DNA from: Pelotomaculum schinkii
GTDB taxonomy: Bacteria > Bacillota > Desulfotomaculia > Desulfotomaculales > Pelotomaculaceae
DNA: 64,000 nucleotides
Direction: 5' to 3'
NCBI RefSeq assembly: GCF_004369205.1
Contig: NZ_QFGA01000001.1
Span: 1,860,001 to 1,924,000 of the forward strand
Position numbers and translations under genes: made by a program. Positions 52,701-60,582 of the stretch are shown here, one piece after another (the stretch's first letter is position 1; each line of letters starts with the position of its first letter). A model generated the notes under the pieces. The model searched no databases, had not been told where the DNA came from, and saw only the letters and a program-made list of their open reading frames with translations.

Positions 52701-55700
52701 CGGACCTTTGGTGAAAGAGGGCGCGTCGTTGACGGGGTCGACATGAACCGTAACGTTCGTTACGCCGGACTCCAGGGCGCCGCCCGGGCCGGTGTGGCCC
52801 TGGTCATTGACTGAAACGCTTAAGCTTGCGTCGCCGGTGTCGTTCAGGGCGGTGGTATAGCGTAGGTTGCCGCCGCTGATAAAATTGTTAATATCCGCGA
52901 CTGTCCCGGTCAGGGTCAGAGCGGCTGCCGTACCGCCCACGGTTACCCCGCCCCCGGATGCTGCCGACAGTATACCGAAATCAACCGTAAAAGTGGCTAT
53001 CACATTATTTGCCCCCGCGTCCATGTCCGCCACTGAAATACCGGTAATCGGGCTTAGCACATCCTCAGTGACCGTAACAGCCGCCGGTGCGGAAACCGAA
53101 GGGGGTTCGTTGACATTGTCGACATCGACGGTCACCGTCTGCGCGCTGTTGTTGCTCCCGTCCGTGGCCTTAACGGTCAGTGTAAAGCTTGCCGCAGTCT
53201 CGTAGTCGATGGCGTCGGCATTGTTCACGGTAATCTCTCCGGTGGATGCGTTGATAGCAAAGGCGCCGCCGGTGTTGCCGCTTTCGATGGAGAAGGTCAG
53301 CGAGTCGTCGTCGCCGGTAACCGCGACGGCGCCCACCGATGTGCCTGCGGCGGCTGTTTCGCTTACCGTAAACGATTGGCCGGGAGTAACAACCGGGGCG
53401 GCGTCACTTACGTTGACGGTGACGGCCTGGCTGGAGTTGTTGCTACCGTCCGTGGCCTGAATGGTTAGTGTAAAGCTGGCGGCGGCCTCGTAGTCGATGG
53501 CGCCGCTATTGTTCACGGTCATCTCACCGGTGGATGCGTTGATGGCAAAAGCGCCGCCGGTGTTGCCGCTTTCGATGGAGTAGGTCACCGAGTCGTCGTC
53601 GCCGGCGGCTACGACGGCGCCCACGGATGTACCGTCTGTGGCTGTTTCGCTTACCGTAAACGATTGGCCGGGGGTAACAACCGGGGCGACGTCACTTACG
53701 TTGACGGTGATGGTCTGCTCGGTGATGTTGTTGGTTGCCTGGCCGTCGTCGGCGCGAACCGTCAGCGTGTAACCGGCGGCCGATTCGTAATCGAGGGCCG
53801 CCGCGCCGGCGGCACTGAGGGTAATCTCCCCGGTTGCACCGTTGATGGCAAAGTAGCTTTGGCCGGTCCCGCCTGCTATGCTGTAGGTCAGGTTGGCGTC
53901 GTTGGCGCCGCCGTCTCCGTCGTCGGCCTGGACGTCGTGCAGCACGGCGCTGTCCGCCTGGGCGGTTTCCGGTACACTAAAGCTCGCAGCCGAATGGAAT
54001 ACGGGCGGCAGGTTGGCGGCCTGGGGATTGGCAATGGTAAAAGAATCCAGCCCCAGGTTTGACACGTCCTGGAAGCCTGAAACCCGTACGATTTGAACGT
54101 CAAACGAAGTCAGGCCGGTCATGCCGCTCAAGTTTATCGCGTTGAATGACACCGTGTCGCTGCCGGTGGCGCTGGTAGTGACCGTGCCCCCACCGGCCTT
54201 GTGTCCCGTGACAGTGGCGGTATAGATGTTACCGCTGCCATATAAGTCGAACACAATGCCGGCCAGGTCAAACATGCCTCCCTCGAATTGTTCGGCGGCA
54301 GTGATGGTTAACGAGGCCGGACCGGCGCCTCCGCCAGTTAGCCATATGGATGACGCGTCACCGGCCAGGGTCACGCTGCCGTTGGCGGCAACCGTGAAAC
54401 CGTTGTTGAGATCGTCCACCCAGTCCGGATAACTGAGGTCCTGGGTCAGAGCCGGGCTGTCGACTCCGGACTCTGCCTGGCCGGACACCGATATCCTGGC
54501 CGTAGCCGCCGTACTGGTGCCCCCGTCGCCGTCGCTGACGGTAACGGAGATGGTGCGGTAACTGGCGGGCTCATCAGAAGTGTTCCGGTAAGTGAGCGCG
54601 CGCAGCAATTCTGTAACCCGCACCGGTGTGGTGACGGAGTTGAGGGAAATCACCAGGCTGGAACCGTTGGCTCCGCCGCTCATTGTGCCGATCTGACCGG
54701 CGCCGGCATAGTTGACGGCGCTGCCCGCCACGGAAATATTGCCGATATTGCCGACGGACAGCTGGTCCTCCGGCAATCCCGCGGAAGTGTAGGAGACCGT
54801 GACCTGCCCGCCGTCGAAGTCCTCGGAGTCGCTGTCGGTTACCGTGATGTCCGCGTCAATCTGCTGCGGCGCGGCATTGACGGTGTTCTCCTGAAAGGCG
54901 GTGTCGTTAAGGTTGGAAATACTTGGCGGCAGGTTTCCCGCGCTGGTCTGGGGGTTGGCGATGGTAAACGAATCCAGCCCCAGGTTATACACGTTAGCGG
55001 TGCCGGAAATTTGAACATCAAAAGAATAGATATGGGTCATGCCGCTTAAGTCTATCGCGTTTAATTCCGCCGCAGTGCCGCCGGTTACGTCGGCTGTGAC
55101 CGTACTGCCCCCGGCCTTGTGACCGGTGATGGTGACAGTGTAGGTATTCCCGCTGCCGGCCAAATCGAATACCAGCCCGGCCAGGTCGAACATGCCTCCC
55201 TCGAATTGTTCGGTGGCAATGATGGTTAAGGAAGCCGGACCGGTGCCGCCATTTTCTAACCAGATACTCGTAGCGTTACCGTTCAAGGCCGCGCTGCCGT
55301 TGGCGGCAATGGTGAAACCGTTATTGAGATCGTCCCACCAGGCCGGGTAACTGAGGTCCTGTGTCAACGCCGGGATCTCGACGCCGGACTCCGCCTGGCC
55401 GGACACCGATATTTTGGCCGTCACCGCTGCACTGGTACCCCCGTCGCCGTCACTGACGGTGATGGAGATGGTGCGATGGCTGGCGGGCTCATTGAAGGTG
55501 TTCCCGTAGGCCAGCGCGCGCAGCAATTCTGTAACCCGCGCCGGGGTGGCGGTGGCATTGAGGGAGATCACCAGGTCGGCGCCGTTGGTACCGCCACTGA
55601 TCGTGCCGATCTGGCCCACGCCGGCATGGTTGACGGCGCTGCCAGCCACGGAAATATTGCCGATATTGCCGATGGACAGCTGGTCTTCCGGCAGCCCCGC

Positions 55701-56411
55701 GGCGGTGTAGGAGACCACGACCTGTCCGCCGTCGAAGTCCGCCGAGTCACTGTCGGTCACCGTGATATCGGCGTCAATCTGCTGCGGCGCGGCATTGACT
55801 GTGTTCTCCTGAAAGAGGGCGTCGCTGAGGTTGGAGATAGTGGGCGCCTGGTTTCCTGCGTATAACTGGGGATTGACAATGGTAAAAGAATCCAGAGCCA
55901 GGTAGGACAGATCATCGTCGCCTGCTGTTCGAACTAATTCAACATCAAAAGAAGTCAGTTGGGTCATGCCGCTTAAATCAATCGCATTAAATTCCGCCGT
56001 GCTGCCGCCGGTTACACCGGCGGTGACCGTGCTCCCACTAGCCTTATAACCTGTGACAGTCACGTTGTAAGTGCTCCCGGGTAACAAATCGAACGCAATG
56101 GCGGTCAGGTCGAACACGCCCCCCGCAAAGTCTTCGCCGGCACTGATGGTCAGCGAGGCCGGCCCGGCCCCGATGGGGCCTTCGTCGGGACCTGCCAGCC
56201 AGATAAACGACGGGTCGCCGCTCAATCTTGCGTTGCTGCTGGCGGTGATCGTAAAACCGTTGTTGGAATCGTTCACCCAGTCCGGGTAACTGAGGTCCTG
56301 AGTCAGCGCCGGAATCGTGAAGGCCTCTGCTTTGGGCGCATTTTCAAACACAGCTGTAAAAATGGATATCAATATAGAAAATACAAGAAGTAACTTCAGT
56401 CTATGGCTCAT
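49731..56411 (-). CDS. Giant secreted SLH-anchored repeat adhesin
   Basis: 2226 residues. Signal peptide 1-31 (LLLVFSILISIFTAVF, cut after KAEA). Then a 150-residue lectin-like module in three copies (starts near 33, 345 and 650, each PALTQDLSYP...), two intervening 155-residue modules (ENTVNAAPQQIDADITVTDSD), cadherin-like repeats (about 803-1240, VVTPGQSFTVSETA), a beta domain to 1475, an invasin/Big_1-type domain (about 1478-1575), three Calx-beta-like repeats (1580-1900, VTAVDDN), a ZU5-like domain (about 1923-2050) and three SLH domains (2053-2226; GHWAQENIEKL, YPDDTFRPDSS) for S-layer or wall-polymer anchoring. ATG with GGAGGTGAAAA, overlapping the GNAT gene by 11 bases. Likely surface adhesion; the ligand is unknown. 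Confidence 0.93.
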   Translation of the reverse strand: MSHRLKLLLVFSILISIFTAVFENAPKAEAFTIPALTQDLSYPDWVNDSNNGFTITASSNARLSGDPSFIWLAGPDEGPIGAGPASLTISAGEDFAGGVFDLTAIAFDLLPGSTYNVTVTGYKASGSTVTAGVTGGSTAEFNAIDLSGMTQLTSFDVELVRTAGDDDLSYLALDSFTIVNPQLYAGNQAPTISNLSDALFQENTVNAAPQQIDADITVTDSDSADFDGGQVVVSYTAAGLPEDQLSIGNIGNISVAGSAVNHAGVGQIGTISGGTNGADLVISLNATATPARVTELLRALAYGNTFNEPASHRTISITVSDGDGGTSAAVTAKISVSGQAESGVEIPALTQDLSYPAWWDDLNNGFTIAANGSAALNGNATSIWLENGGTGPASLTIIATEQFEGGMFDLAGLVFDLAGSGNTYTVTITGHKAGGSTVTADVTGGTAAELNAIDLSGMTHIYSFDVQISGTANVYNLGLDSFTIANPQTSAGNLPPSISNLNDTAFQENTVNAAPQQIDADITVTDSDSEDFDGGQVTVSYTSAGLPEDQLSVGNIGNISVAGSAVNYAGAGQIGTMSGGANGSSLVISLNSVTTPVRVTELLRALTYRNTSDEPASYRTISVTVSDGDGGTSTAATARISVSGQAESGVDSPALTQDLSYPDWVDDLNNGFTVAANGSVTLAGDASSIWLTGGGAGPASLTITAAEQFEGGMFDLAGIVFDLYGSGNIYTATVTGHKAGGGTVTTSATGSDTVSFNAINLSGMTGLTSFDVQIVRVSGFQDVSNLGLDSFTIANPQAANLPPVFHSAASFSVPETAQADSAVLHDVQADDGDGGANDANLTYSIAGGTGQSYFAINGATGEITLSAAGAAALDYESAAGYTLTVRADDGQATNNITEQTITVNVSDVAPVVTPGQSFTVSETATDGTSVGAVVAAGDDDSVTYSIESGNTGGAFAINASTGEMTVNNSGAIDYEAAASFTLTIQATDGSNNSSQAVTVNVSDAAPVVTPGQSFTVSETAAAGTSVGAVAVTGDDDSLTFSIESGNTGGAFAINASTGEITVNNADAIDYETAASFTLTVKATDGSNNSAQTVTVDVDNVNEPPSVSAPAAVTVTEDVLSPITGISVADMDAGANNVIATFTVDFGILSAASGGGVTVGGTAAALTLTGTVADINNFISGGNLRYTTALNDTGDASLSVSVNDQGHTGPGGALESGVTNVTVHVDPVNDAPSFTKGPDQAVSANAGPQTMANWATDIIAGPADEAGQTMTFSVYSNDNPALFAVPPAVAADGTLTYTPAPGATGSATVAFCLTDDGGTANGGVDTSASQFVVFQVYAADGGGALTVFPGSVTAGQTGVTLTFTYVADAGGLNNGAITITVPDGWSVPGTDPAGAGYSTASKGSVTVAGRTITVSGLNLAGGESLTVSYGDKAMGGPGATAATTPGTVTWQAATKSTSGGTLIDLGASPAITVTNGVTDPDRSAVAAGPTTVPGDGTGVSTITVTLRDHFDNLVGGQTVELNQGSGSSVITPATAVSDQNGRAVFSVHSIRAETVTYTATDISAGVTLAQSAQVTFTGGVSVSPTGLSLTEGEHAGYSVALGSQPADTVTIHVYGGSQAAVAPASLSFNGGNWNVPQTVTVTAVDDNVNQGPRDLTVTNGVYSSDPYYSSVIADPVVVHITDNDSPAVRIVQTGGSTSVTEGGEPGKYAVVLTTRPADSVTVKVYGDSQLDLYPTEITFSPHNWSLPQEVAVTAVDNFTAEGSRSVSVTHSVYSPDPDYNGIPVQPLTIYITDNDTPAVIIGDNSGSVSVTEGGASVKYPIVLATQPSASVVVNVYGDAQVSVSPGSLTFSPNDWNVPQEVTVTAVDDNAVEGPHTGAIKHSVSSNDPDYDAIAAPDLSVSITDNDRGGSGGHVSSPSSSATGSAVIKSSVGGTVSLGNEVSVSIPAGALTGYTNVNVSIVRHDNPPPAPAGFTVLGGHYELSVNGQSHYNFNKPVTLTFIFDPAALAPGEKPEVFYYDEESAQWISLGGEVAGNTITITVDHFTLYAVMAKRAVAFADIAGHWAQENIEKLVATGAVNGYPDDTFRPDSSITRAEFVTVLVKACKLEPQQGKIFADTQEHWAKDSISTASFHGIIDGYSDEAFGPDDPVTREQAAVMVVKAAKLAAPLSNGTSFTDSAEISGWATGAVAAAVQNGVINGYPDNTFRPKADTTRAEAVTIIVKALGW

Positions 56412-56946
56412 TTTTCACCTCCGGTTCACACTGCATTTCACAGTAAGCTCCCCCATCTTCGACCACACGGAACCCAAGCCTTTCATAAAGGGCACGGGCG
56501 GCGTAGTTGTACCAGGCCACATGGATACGCACCGGCTTGCCCGCCTTGGAGGCGTCCCGCAGCATACCGTTGATCAACTCACTCCCGATTCCCATGTTGC
56601 GGAATTCAGGGAGCAGGGTGATGGCGAGACCGCGAAACTCTTCTTTCCCGCGGTGAACGTACAACCTTCCCACGGGTTCTCCTTCCAGAAGTACAATGCA
56701 AAACTGCGCATCGGGGTAGTTTTTTTTGAACTGCTCCTGCTCGCACCGGAACTGCCGGCGATAAAGCTCCGTCTTCTGCTCCTCGCTGAGATAAGTGATC
56801 CACTCCAGATCCGGACGGCCGCCGGCAAAGAGACGGAAGAGAAACGGCTCATCCGCCGGACATGCCGGACGCAGGGTTACCCGTACCGTCTCCTCCCCGC
56901 CGGAAGCACACCTGTTTATCTCCCGTCCTTCAGCGGCGGCGTTCAT
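56401..56946 (-). CDS. GNAT-family N-acetyltransferase
   Basis: A 181-residue RimI-like protein. The N-terminal VTLRPACPADEPFLFRLFAG begins the fold at about residue 22. The acetyl-CoA loop is LLPEFRNMGIGSELI near 115-130, and NYAARALYERLGFRVV closes the domain. A start further in (at VRVTLRP) cannot be excluded. It lies between a tail-collar protein (10 bases upstream) and the giant adhesin (overlapping), so the three form an operon. It may modify one of them, for example an N-terminus, but the substrate is unknown. Confidence 0.87.
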   Translation of the reverse strand: MNAAAEGREINRCASGGEETVRVTLRPACPADEPFLFRLFAGGRPDLEWITYLSEEQKTELYRRQFRCEQEQFKKNYPDAQFCIVLLEGEPVGRLYVHRGKEEFRGLAITLLPEFRNMGIGSELINGMLRDASKAGKPVRIHVAWYNYAARALYERLGFRVVEDGGAYCEMQCEPEVKNEP

Positions 56947-56956
56947 TCGTTTCGCC

Positions 56957-57508
56957 TTAATCCCTGGGAGGGAAAATGCCCTGCAGGGCTATAATGTAAT
57001 TGATAGCCAGGTAGGGCGGCATATTGTTATGGGGTTGACCACCCCCGGCGGTGCCGGTGGGAGAGGCCGGCTTAAGGGTTGTATTGGCGTCAGCCTCGGG
57101 CGAATAGATGTTGTAATACTGGCCCCTTTCCTTTTCATAGGAACCCGGCACCACCGCAGGACCGGGCTGTCCCACCGTTGCCGTTTTAGTGGAAGCGGGA
57201 ATCCCGGCCGAAACATGATTATGAGCAGGCATCTCATTAACTGAAAGGGCAACTTTTTCAGAGCCGGCGCTCTCGCCAAGACTTCGCGGTGTCAGGCCGG
57301 GTCCCTGCCCCGCTCCAAGGGGAACGCGCCCGCACAGGTTTGGCAGGGCAAAAGTGTTAATTCCATCACCCCCGTAAGTAGTCCCGATAAGAGCAAATAA
57401 CGCCTGGTTCGTCCTGATCTGCAGGAGCTGGCCATTGCAGAACGCCCATCCCATTGGTGCGAAATTACATGGCCAGGCTATGATTGTACCTAAAAACGGA
57501 TCGGACAT
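56957..57508 (-). CDS. Phage tail collar-domain protein (microcystin-dependent protein family)
   Basis: A 183-residue protein from ATG 57508 (AGGAGAG upstream): MSDPFLGTIIAWPCNFAPMG, then GWAFCNGQLLQIRTNQALFA, LIGTTYGGDGINTFALPNLCG and the end NNMPPYLAINYIIALQG. This is the Tail_Collar/MdpB family seen in phage fibres and as chromosomal copies in bacteria. There are no other phage genes nearby. First gene of the collar-GNAT-adhesin operon. It has no signal peptide. Confidence 0.9.
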   Translation of the reverse strand: MSDPFLGTIIAWPCNFAPMGWAFCNGQLLQIRTNQALFALIGTTYGGDGINTFALPNLCGRVPLGAGQGPGLTPRSLGESAGSEKVALSVNEMPAHNHVSAGIPASTKTATVGQPGPAVVPGSYEKERGQYYNIYSPEADANTTLKPASPTGTAGGGQPHNNMPPYLAINYIIALQGIFPPRD

Positions 57509-58224
57509 AATAAAATCTCTCCTTTCTTTTTGGCAGATTAACAGAGCAAAAATCCATTCGGACATAACCCCTTAGAATTGCAAGTTATGCGCCGGACCGC
57601 CGCCCGCCGGCACGGGAAGTCTGCCTGCCATTCCCTGCGGTCTGCCCGGATAAAATCGAACGAATCATCAACTCCTTTCCCTTTAACATTACCTTAGATA
57701 TAGACGCTGCCTTAAAAGCAGTTGTCCATCATACGAAGCGATACCCCAAAAATGCAGGTGCGAATTCATTCGCACAAATGCAACATTGGCTGCCACAAGT
57801 TTGGCGCTGGCGCGCCGTGTGCGATTAAAATGGCGCCTACATCGCTGGTGTTTTCATAATATTCAGCAGCATGTTGTATAAGCTCGCAGATAGACAAGGC
57901 AACTTTATGTATAATACAGATCACTTACCAATATTTTTTAGTTGAATAATAAAAAATTTTATAAATTTTTCAATAATTCCTCACCTATTGGATCGTTTTC
58001 CTGCTGGTTAACCGAAAAAAAATCTCAATACATATAATATTATCGACATAAAAAGTAAAAGTTGTAGCTTATTTTCATGAACGACATTCTTTTCGCACTG
58101 ATTTACATAAGGACTATTCCGAAAAAGATCATGTAAACAAAAAAGAAAGGGAGACTCCCTTCCTTCATTCGCACATAATCCCACAAAGGGATGAGCAAAA
58201 AATCTCTTAGGACCTGTTTACGCA
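57509..58224. other. Repeat-rich intergenic region
   Basis: 716 bases without a gene. It has the palindrome GTGCGAATTCATTCGCAC (57758-57775) with its 45-bp extension, the GGCGCTGGCGCGCCGTGTGCGATT element (57799-57850), and an AAGGGAGACTCCCTT hairpin near 58146-58161 that resembles the rpsI terminator. The rest is AT-rich. The promoter of the collar operon should lie near 57520-57700. Confidence 0.65.
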
Positions 58225-58254
58225 TAAAAAAAGGAAGGGTTTCCCTTCCTTTTT
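58225..58254 (-). terminator. Rho-independent terminator of the ribosomal operon
   Basis: Minus strand: AAGGAAGGG-AAA-CCCTTCCTT followed by TTTTTATG, a few bases after the rpsI stop. It ends the ecf-truA-rplM-rpsI transcript. Confidence 0.92.
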
Positions 58255-58255
58255 G

Positions 58256-58648
58256 TTAACGTTTTGAGAACTGGGACGCTTTGCGGGCTTTTTTGAGGCC
58301 GTATTTGCGGCGCTCTTTCATACGCGGGTCCCTGGTCAAGAAACCGGCCCGTTTTAAAGGGGGGCGAAGATTGGGGTCGGCCTGTATCAGCGCGCGTGCG
58401 ATGCCCATTTTGATTGCTCCGGCCTGGCCGCTGATGCCGCCGCCGAGAACTTTGGCCTGGATGTCGAACCGGGCTGACGCCCCGGTAAGCTCCATGGGCT
58501 GGCGTACGATCATTTCCAGGGTCTTGCGGCCGAAGTATTCGCTTACCGGCCGGTTGTTGATGATCACGTTGCCTTCACCTGGTACGAGGAATACCCGGGC
58601 AATGGCATTTTTCCTGCGGCCTGTGCCGTAAAACATTACCTTTGCCAT
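58256..58648 (-). CDS. rpsI: 30S ribosomal protein S9
   Basis: A 130-residue S9: [20 protein letters not shown] at the start, [16 protein letters not shown] in the middle and the basic tail [18 protein letters not shown] ending in KR, which reaches the ribosomal P site. Normal length. It follows rplM by three bases in the universal bacterial order. Confidence 0.98.
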   Translation of the reverse strand: MAKVMFYGTGRRKNAIARVFLVPGEGNVIINNRPVSEYFGRKTLEMIVRQPMELTGASARFDIQAKVLGGGISGQAGAIKMGIARALIQADPNLRPPLKRAGFLTRDPRMKERRKYGLKKARKASQFSKR

Positions 58649-58651
58649 GCT

Positions 58652-59107
58652 TTATTCCTCCTTCCCGATGGTCTGCCACTGCCAGGCCTCGGGTTTTTGG
58701 GCCTGGTGCGGGTGTTCGGCGTCTTTATATACTTTAAGCTTTCTGGCCATATCGGCGCCAAGTTTGTTATGGGGCAGCATGCCCACGATGGCCTTTTCGA
58801 CGGCCAGTTCGGGCCTGGTTTTAAGTAAAGTGCCGTAGTCGACCGTTTTCAAACCGCCGGGATAGCCGGAGTGCCTGATGTACTTCTTGTCCTGCAGCTT
58901 CTTGCCGGTCAGCCTGATTTTGGACGCGTTGATCACAATCACGTGGTCACCGGTGTCGACGTGGGGGGTAAAATTGGGACGATGCTTCCCCCTCAAGATT
59001 TTCGCCGCCTCCACCGCCAGTTTGCCGAGAACCTTGCCTTCAGCGTCCAGGACAAACCATTTGCGGTTCATCTTTATATCTTCAGCCTTGGCCATAAAGG
59101 TCTTCAT
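58652..59107 (-). CDS. rplM: 50S ribosomal protein L13
   Basis: A 151-residue L13. [20 protein letters not shown], the [18 protein letters not shown] segment and [18 protein letters not shown] are typical. The ATG at 59107 has GGAGGGAAAG upstream. It is the first gene after its own strong promoter and cotranscribed with rpsI. Confidence 0.98.
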   Translation of the reverse strand: MKTFMAKAEDIKMNRKWFVLDAEGKVLGKLAVEAAKILRGKHRPNFTPHVDTGDHVIVINASKIRLTGKKLQDKKYIRHSGYPGGLKTVDYGTLLKTRPELAVEKAIVGMLPHNKLGADMARKLKVYKDAEHPHQAQKPEAWQWQTIGKEE

Positions 59108-59109
59108 TT

Positions 59110-59193
59110 AAAATCTTTCCCTCCTTAAGTCAACAAACAAGGCAAAAACCTTTGTTTTTACCGGCCCGGGGCTGGGAACCGCTAAAAACCACA
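59110..59193 (-). ncRNA. Possible L13 leader
   Basis: The 85-base 5' untranslated region of rplM has AAAACAAAGG and CCTTGTTTGTT flanking TTTTTG (about 59133-59160), able to pair just before the ribosome site. L13 leader autoregulatory RNAs are known upstream of rplM in Firmicutes. The match is by position and general shape, not by a model search. Confidence 0.45.
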
Positions 59194-59199
59194 TTTAAC

Positions 59200-59228
59200 A
59201 TTATAATACACACAATTACAAGTGTCAA
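59200..59228 (-). promoter_or_regulatory. Consensus SigA promoter of rplM-rpsI
   Basis: Minus strand TTGACA (59228-59223), 17 bases, TATAAT (59205-59200): a perfect match to the vegetative consensus with ideal spacing. The -35 box starts only 15 bases from a GGGGACGG hairpin repeat. Confidence 0.92.
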
Positions 59229-59242
59229 GGAAGAACCATATA

Positions 59243-59313
59243 AGGAAGCAGGGGGACGGTTCTTTTGCTTCCTTTTTGAAAAAGGAAGCAAAAGAACCGT
59301 CCCCCTGCTTCCT
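59243..59313. repeat. GGGGACGG repeat, inverted pair (near-perfect palindrome)
   Basis: Two 29-bp units face each other with T5/A5 extensions and a single-base centre, giving 35-bp arms. It lies between truA and the rplM promoter. The RNA hairpin on either strand would be very stable and could act as a terminator for truA. Confidence 0.95.
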
Positions 59314-59322
59314 CCCCCTGCA

Positions 59323-60072
59323 TCATGTATGGTACTCAACCTTCTCCAGGCAGAGTCCCCTCGCCGGGGCGGTGGGGCCGCCCCTGAGGCTGTCGCCTTC
59401 GAACAGAATATCCTCCACCTCGCCCGGGGGAATTTTGCCTTTGCCAACCCGGATCAGAGTTCCGGCAATCATCCGCACCATGTGATAGAGGAAGCCATCC
59501 CCCCGCACGTCGATGTAGATCAGGTCGCCTACCCGGTTTACCCGGCTTTCGAGGATAGTGCGGACGGTGCTCTTGACCGGCGTGCCAAGAGCCCGGAAAG
59601 CGCTGAAGTCGTGCCGGCCGAGCAGGTATTTAGCCCCCTCCCGCATCGCCCCATCATCCAGTGGGTTGGGTACGTGATAGCTGAACAGGCGGAGGAATGG
59701 AGACGGGTATTTCCCGTTGTAGATGGTATAGCGATAGGACTTGGATACAGCAGAAAAACGGGCGTGGAAGGCGGGGTCGACCTCCACCGATTCCAGAGCC
59801 ACGATGTCCTCCGGCAGCAGGCTTCTCAGGGCGTAAGCCACCCGTTCCGCCCCTATCTTCCAGGAGCCGGCGTCGAAATTGACTACCTGGCCACGGGCGT
59901 GCACGCCGGTGTCGGTGCGCCCGGCCCCGATTACCCGGATCTGTCTTTTAGCCAGCCGGGACAGCCTGTCCTCGACGACTCCCTGGATGGTCTGATACGG
60001 GGTGCCGCGCTGCTCCTGGAAGCCATAATAGTTTGTGCCGTCGTAGGCCAGGGTAACCTTAATGTTGCGCAT
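59323..60072 (-). CDS. truA: tRNA pseudouridine(38-40) synthase TruA
   Basis: A 249-residue TruA from ATG 60072 (AAAGGA nine bases upstream): MRNIKVTLAYDGTNYYGFQ. The catalytic aspartate lies in VIGAGRTDTGVHARGQVVNF near residue 52, and HDFSAFRA and FLYHMVRMIAGTLI near 195 are conserved. It modifies the anticodon arm of tRNAs. A longer in-frame reading upstream runs through a GGGGACGG repeat and is not likely to be translated. Standard position between ecfT and rplM. Confidence 0.96.
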   Translation of the reverse strand: MRNIKVTLAYDGTNYYGFQEQRGTPYQTIQGVVEDRLSRLAKRQIRVIGAGRTDTGVHARGQVVNFDAGSWKIGAERVAYALRSLLPEDIVALESVEVDPAFHARFSAVSKSYRYTIYNGKYPSPFLRLFSYHVPNPLDDGAMREGAKYLLGRHDFSAFRALGTPVKSTVRTILESRVNRVGDLIYIDVRGDGFLYHMVRMIAGTLIRVGKGKIPPGEVEDILFEGDSLRGGPTAPARGLCLEKVEYHT

Positions 60073-60104
60073 GGACAGATTTCCTTTTTGCTGGAATGTG
60101 TTTT

Positions 60105-60133
60105 GGAAGCAAGGGGACGGTTCTTTTGCTTCC
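60105..60133. repeat. GGGGACGG repeat, single copy
   Basis: GGAAGCAAGGGGACGG followed by TTCTTTTGCTTCC, one base different from the consensus, 30 bases upstream of the truA start. A looser echo (GTGGACGGTTCCC) follows near 60160-60172. Confidence 0.92.
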
Positions 60134-60183
60134 TTTTTGACAATGCGGTTCGAAACAATGTGGACGGTTCCCAATACTTCCAT

Positions 60184-60582
60184 TGCTATTTAGCTGTCTA
60201 ACAACGTGGGAGCAAATTCTTTTCTTAGTGCCGCTACAAGCCGCTATCACGACGCCAGCAGTGGATGAATCTAAGCGGTGCGGGGTGCGATGTCAACTGC
60301 ACACTGCACGTTAGGCGAATTTGTGTGATACTAATGGGAAGCAGGGGGACGGTTCTTTTGCTTCCCTATCTACTACACCAAACTGCTCAAAAGAAATACA
60401 ACAAATATTGCTATAAATTCCGTTTTGATTGTTAATCCCTTAAACAGCTTTGCAGCGCAATTATGATTGAAATCGTCCACATCGGGCAGGAGCTCAATTT
60501 ACTCGTACTGTTAAAGACAGAGGACTTTGCTTTGCCTCATTTTTGGAAGCAAAAGAACCGTCCCCTTGCTTCCTTTTTCTGA
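60184..60582. other. Intergenic region between ecfT and truA with repeats
   Basis: 399 bases. They hold two single GGGGACGG repeats in opposite orientation (60337-60365 and 60545-60573) and a degenerate CAGCGCAATTATGATTGAAAT element near 60451-60475. No gene. ecfT and truA are normally adjacent, so most of this is probably inserted repeat material. Confidence 0.75.

Noticed and set aside
56957-57508. Tail-collar gene as part of a prophage
   Set aside because: No capsid, tail, integrase or lysis genes in the neighbourhood; the gene is in an operon with a GNAT enzyme and a surface protein.
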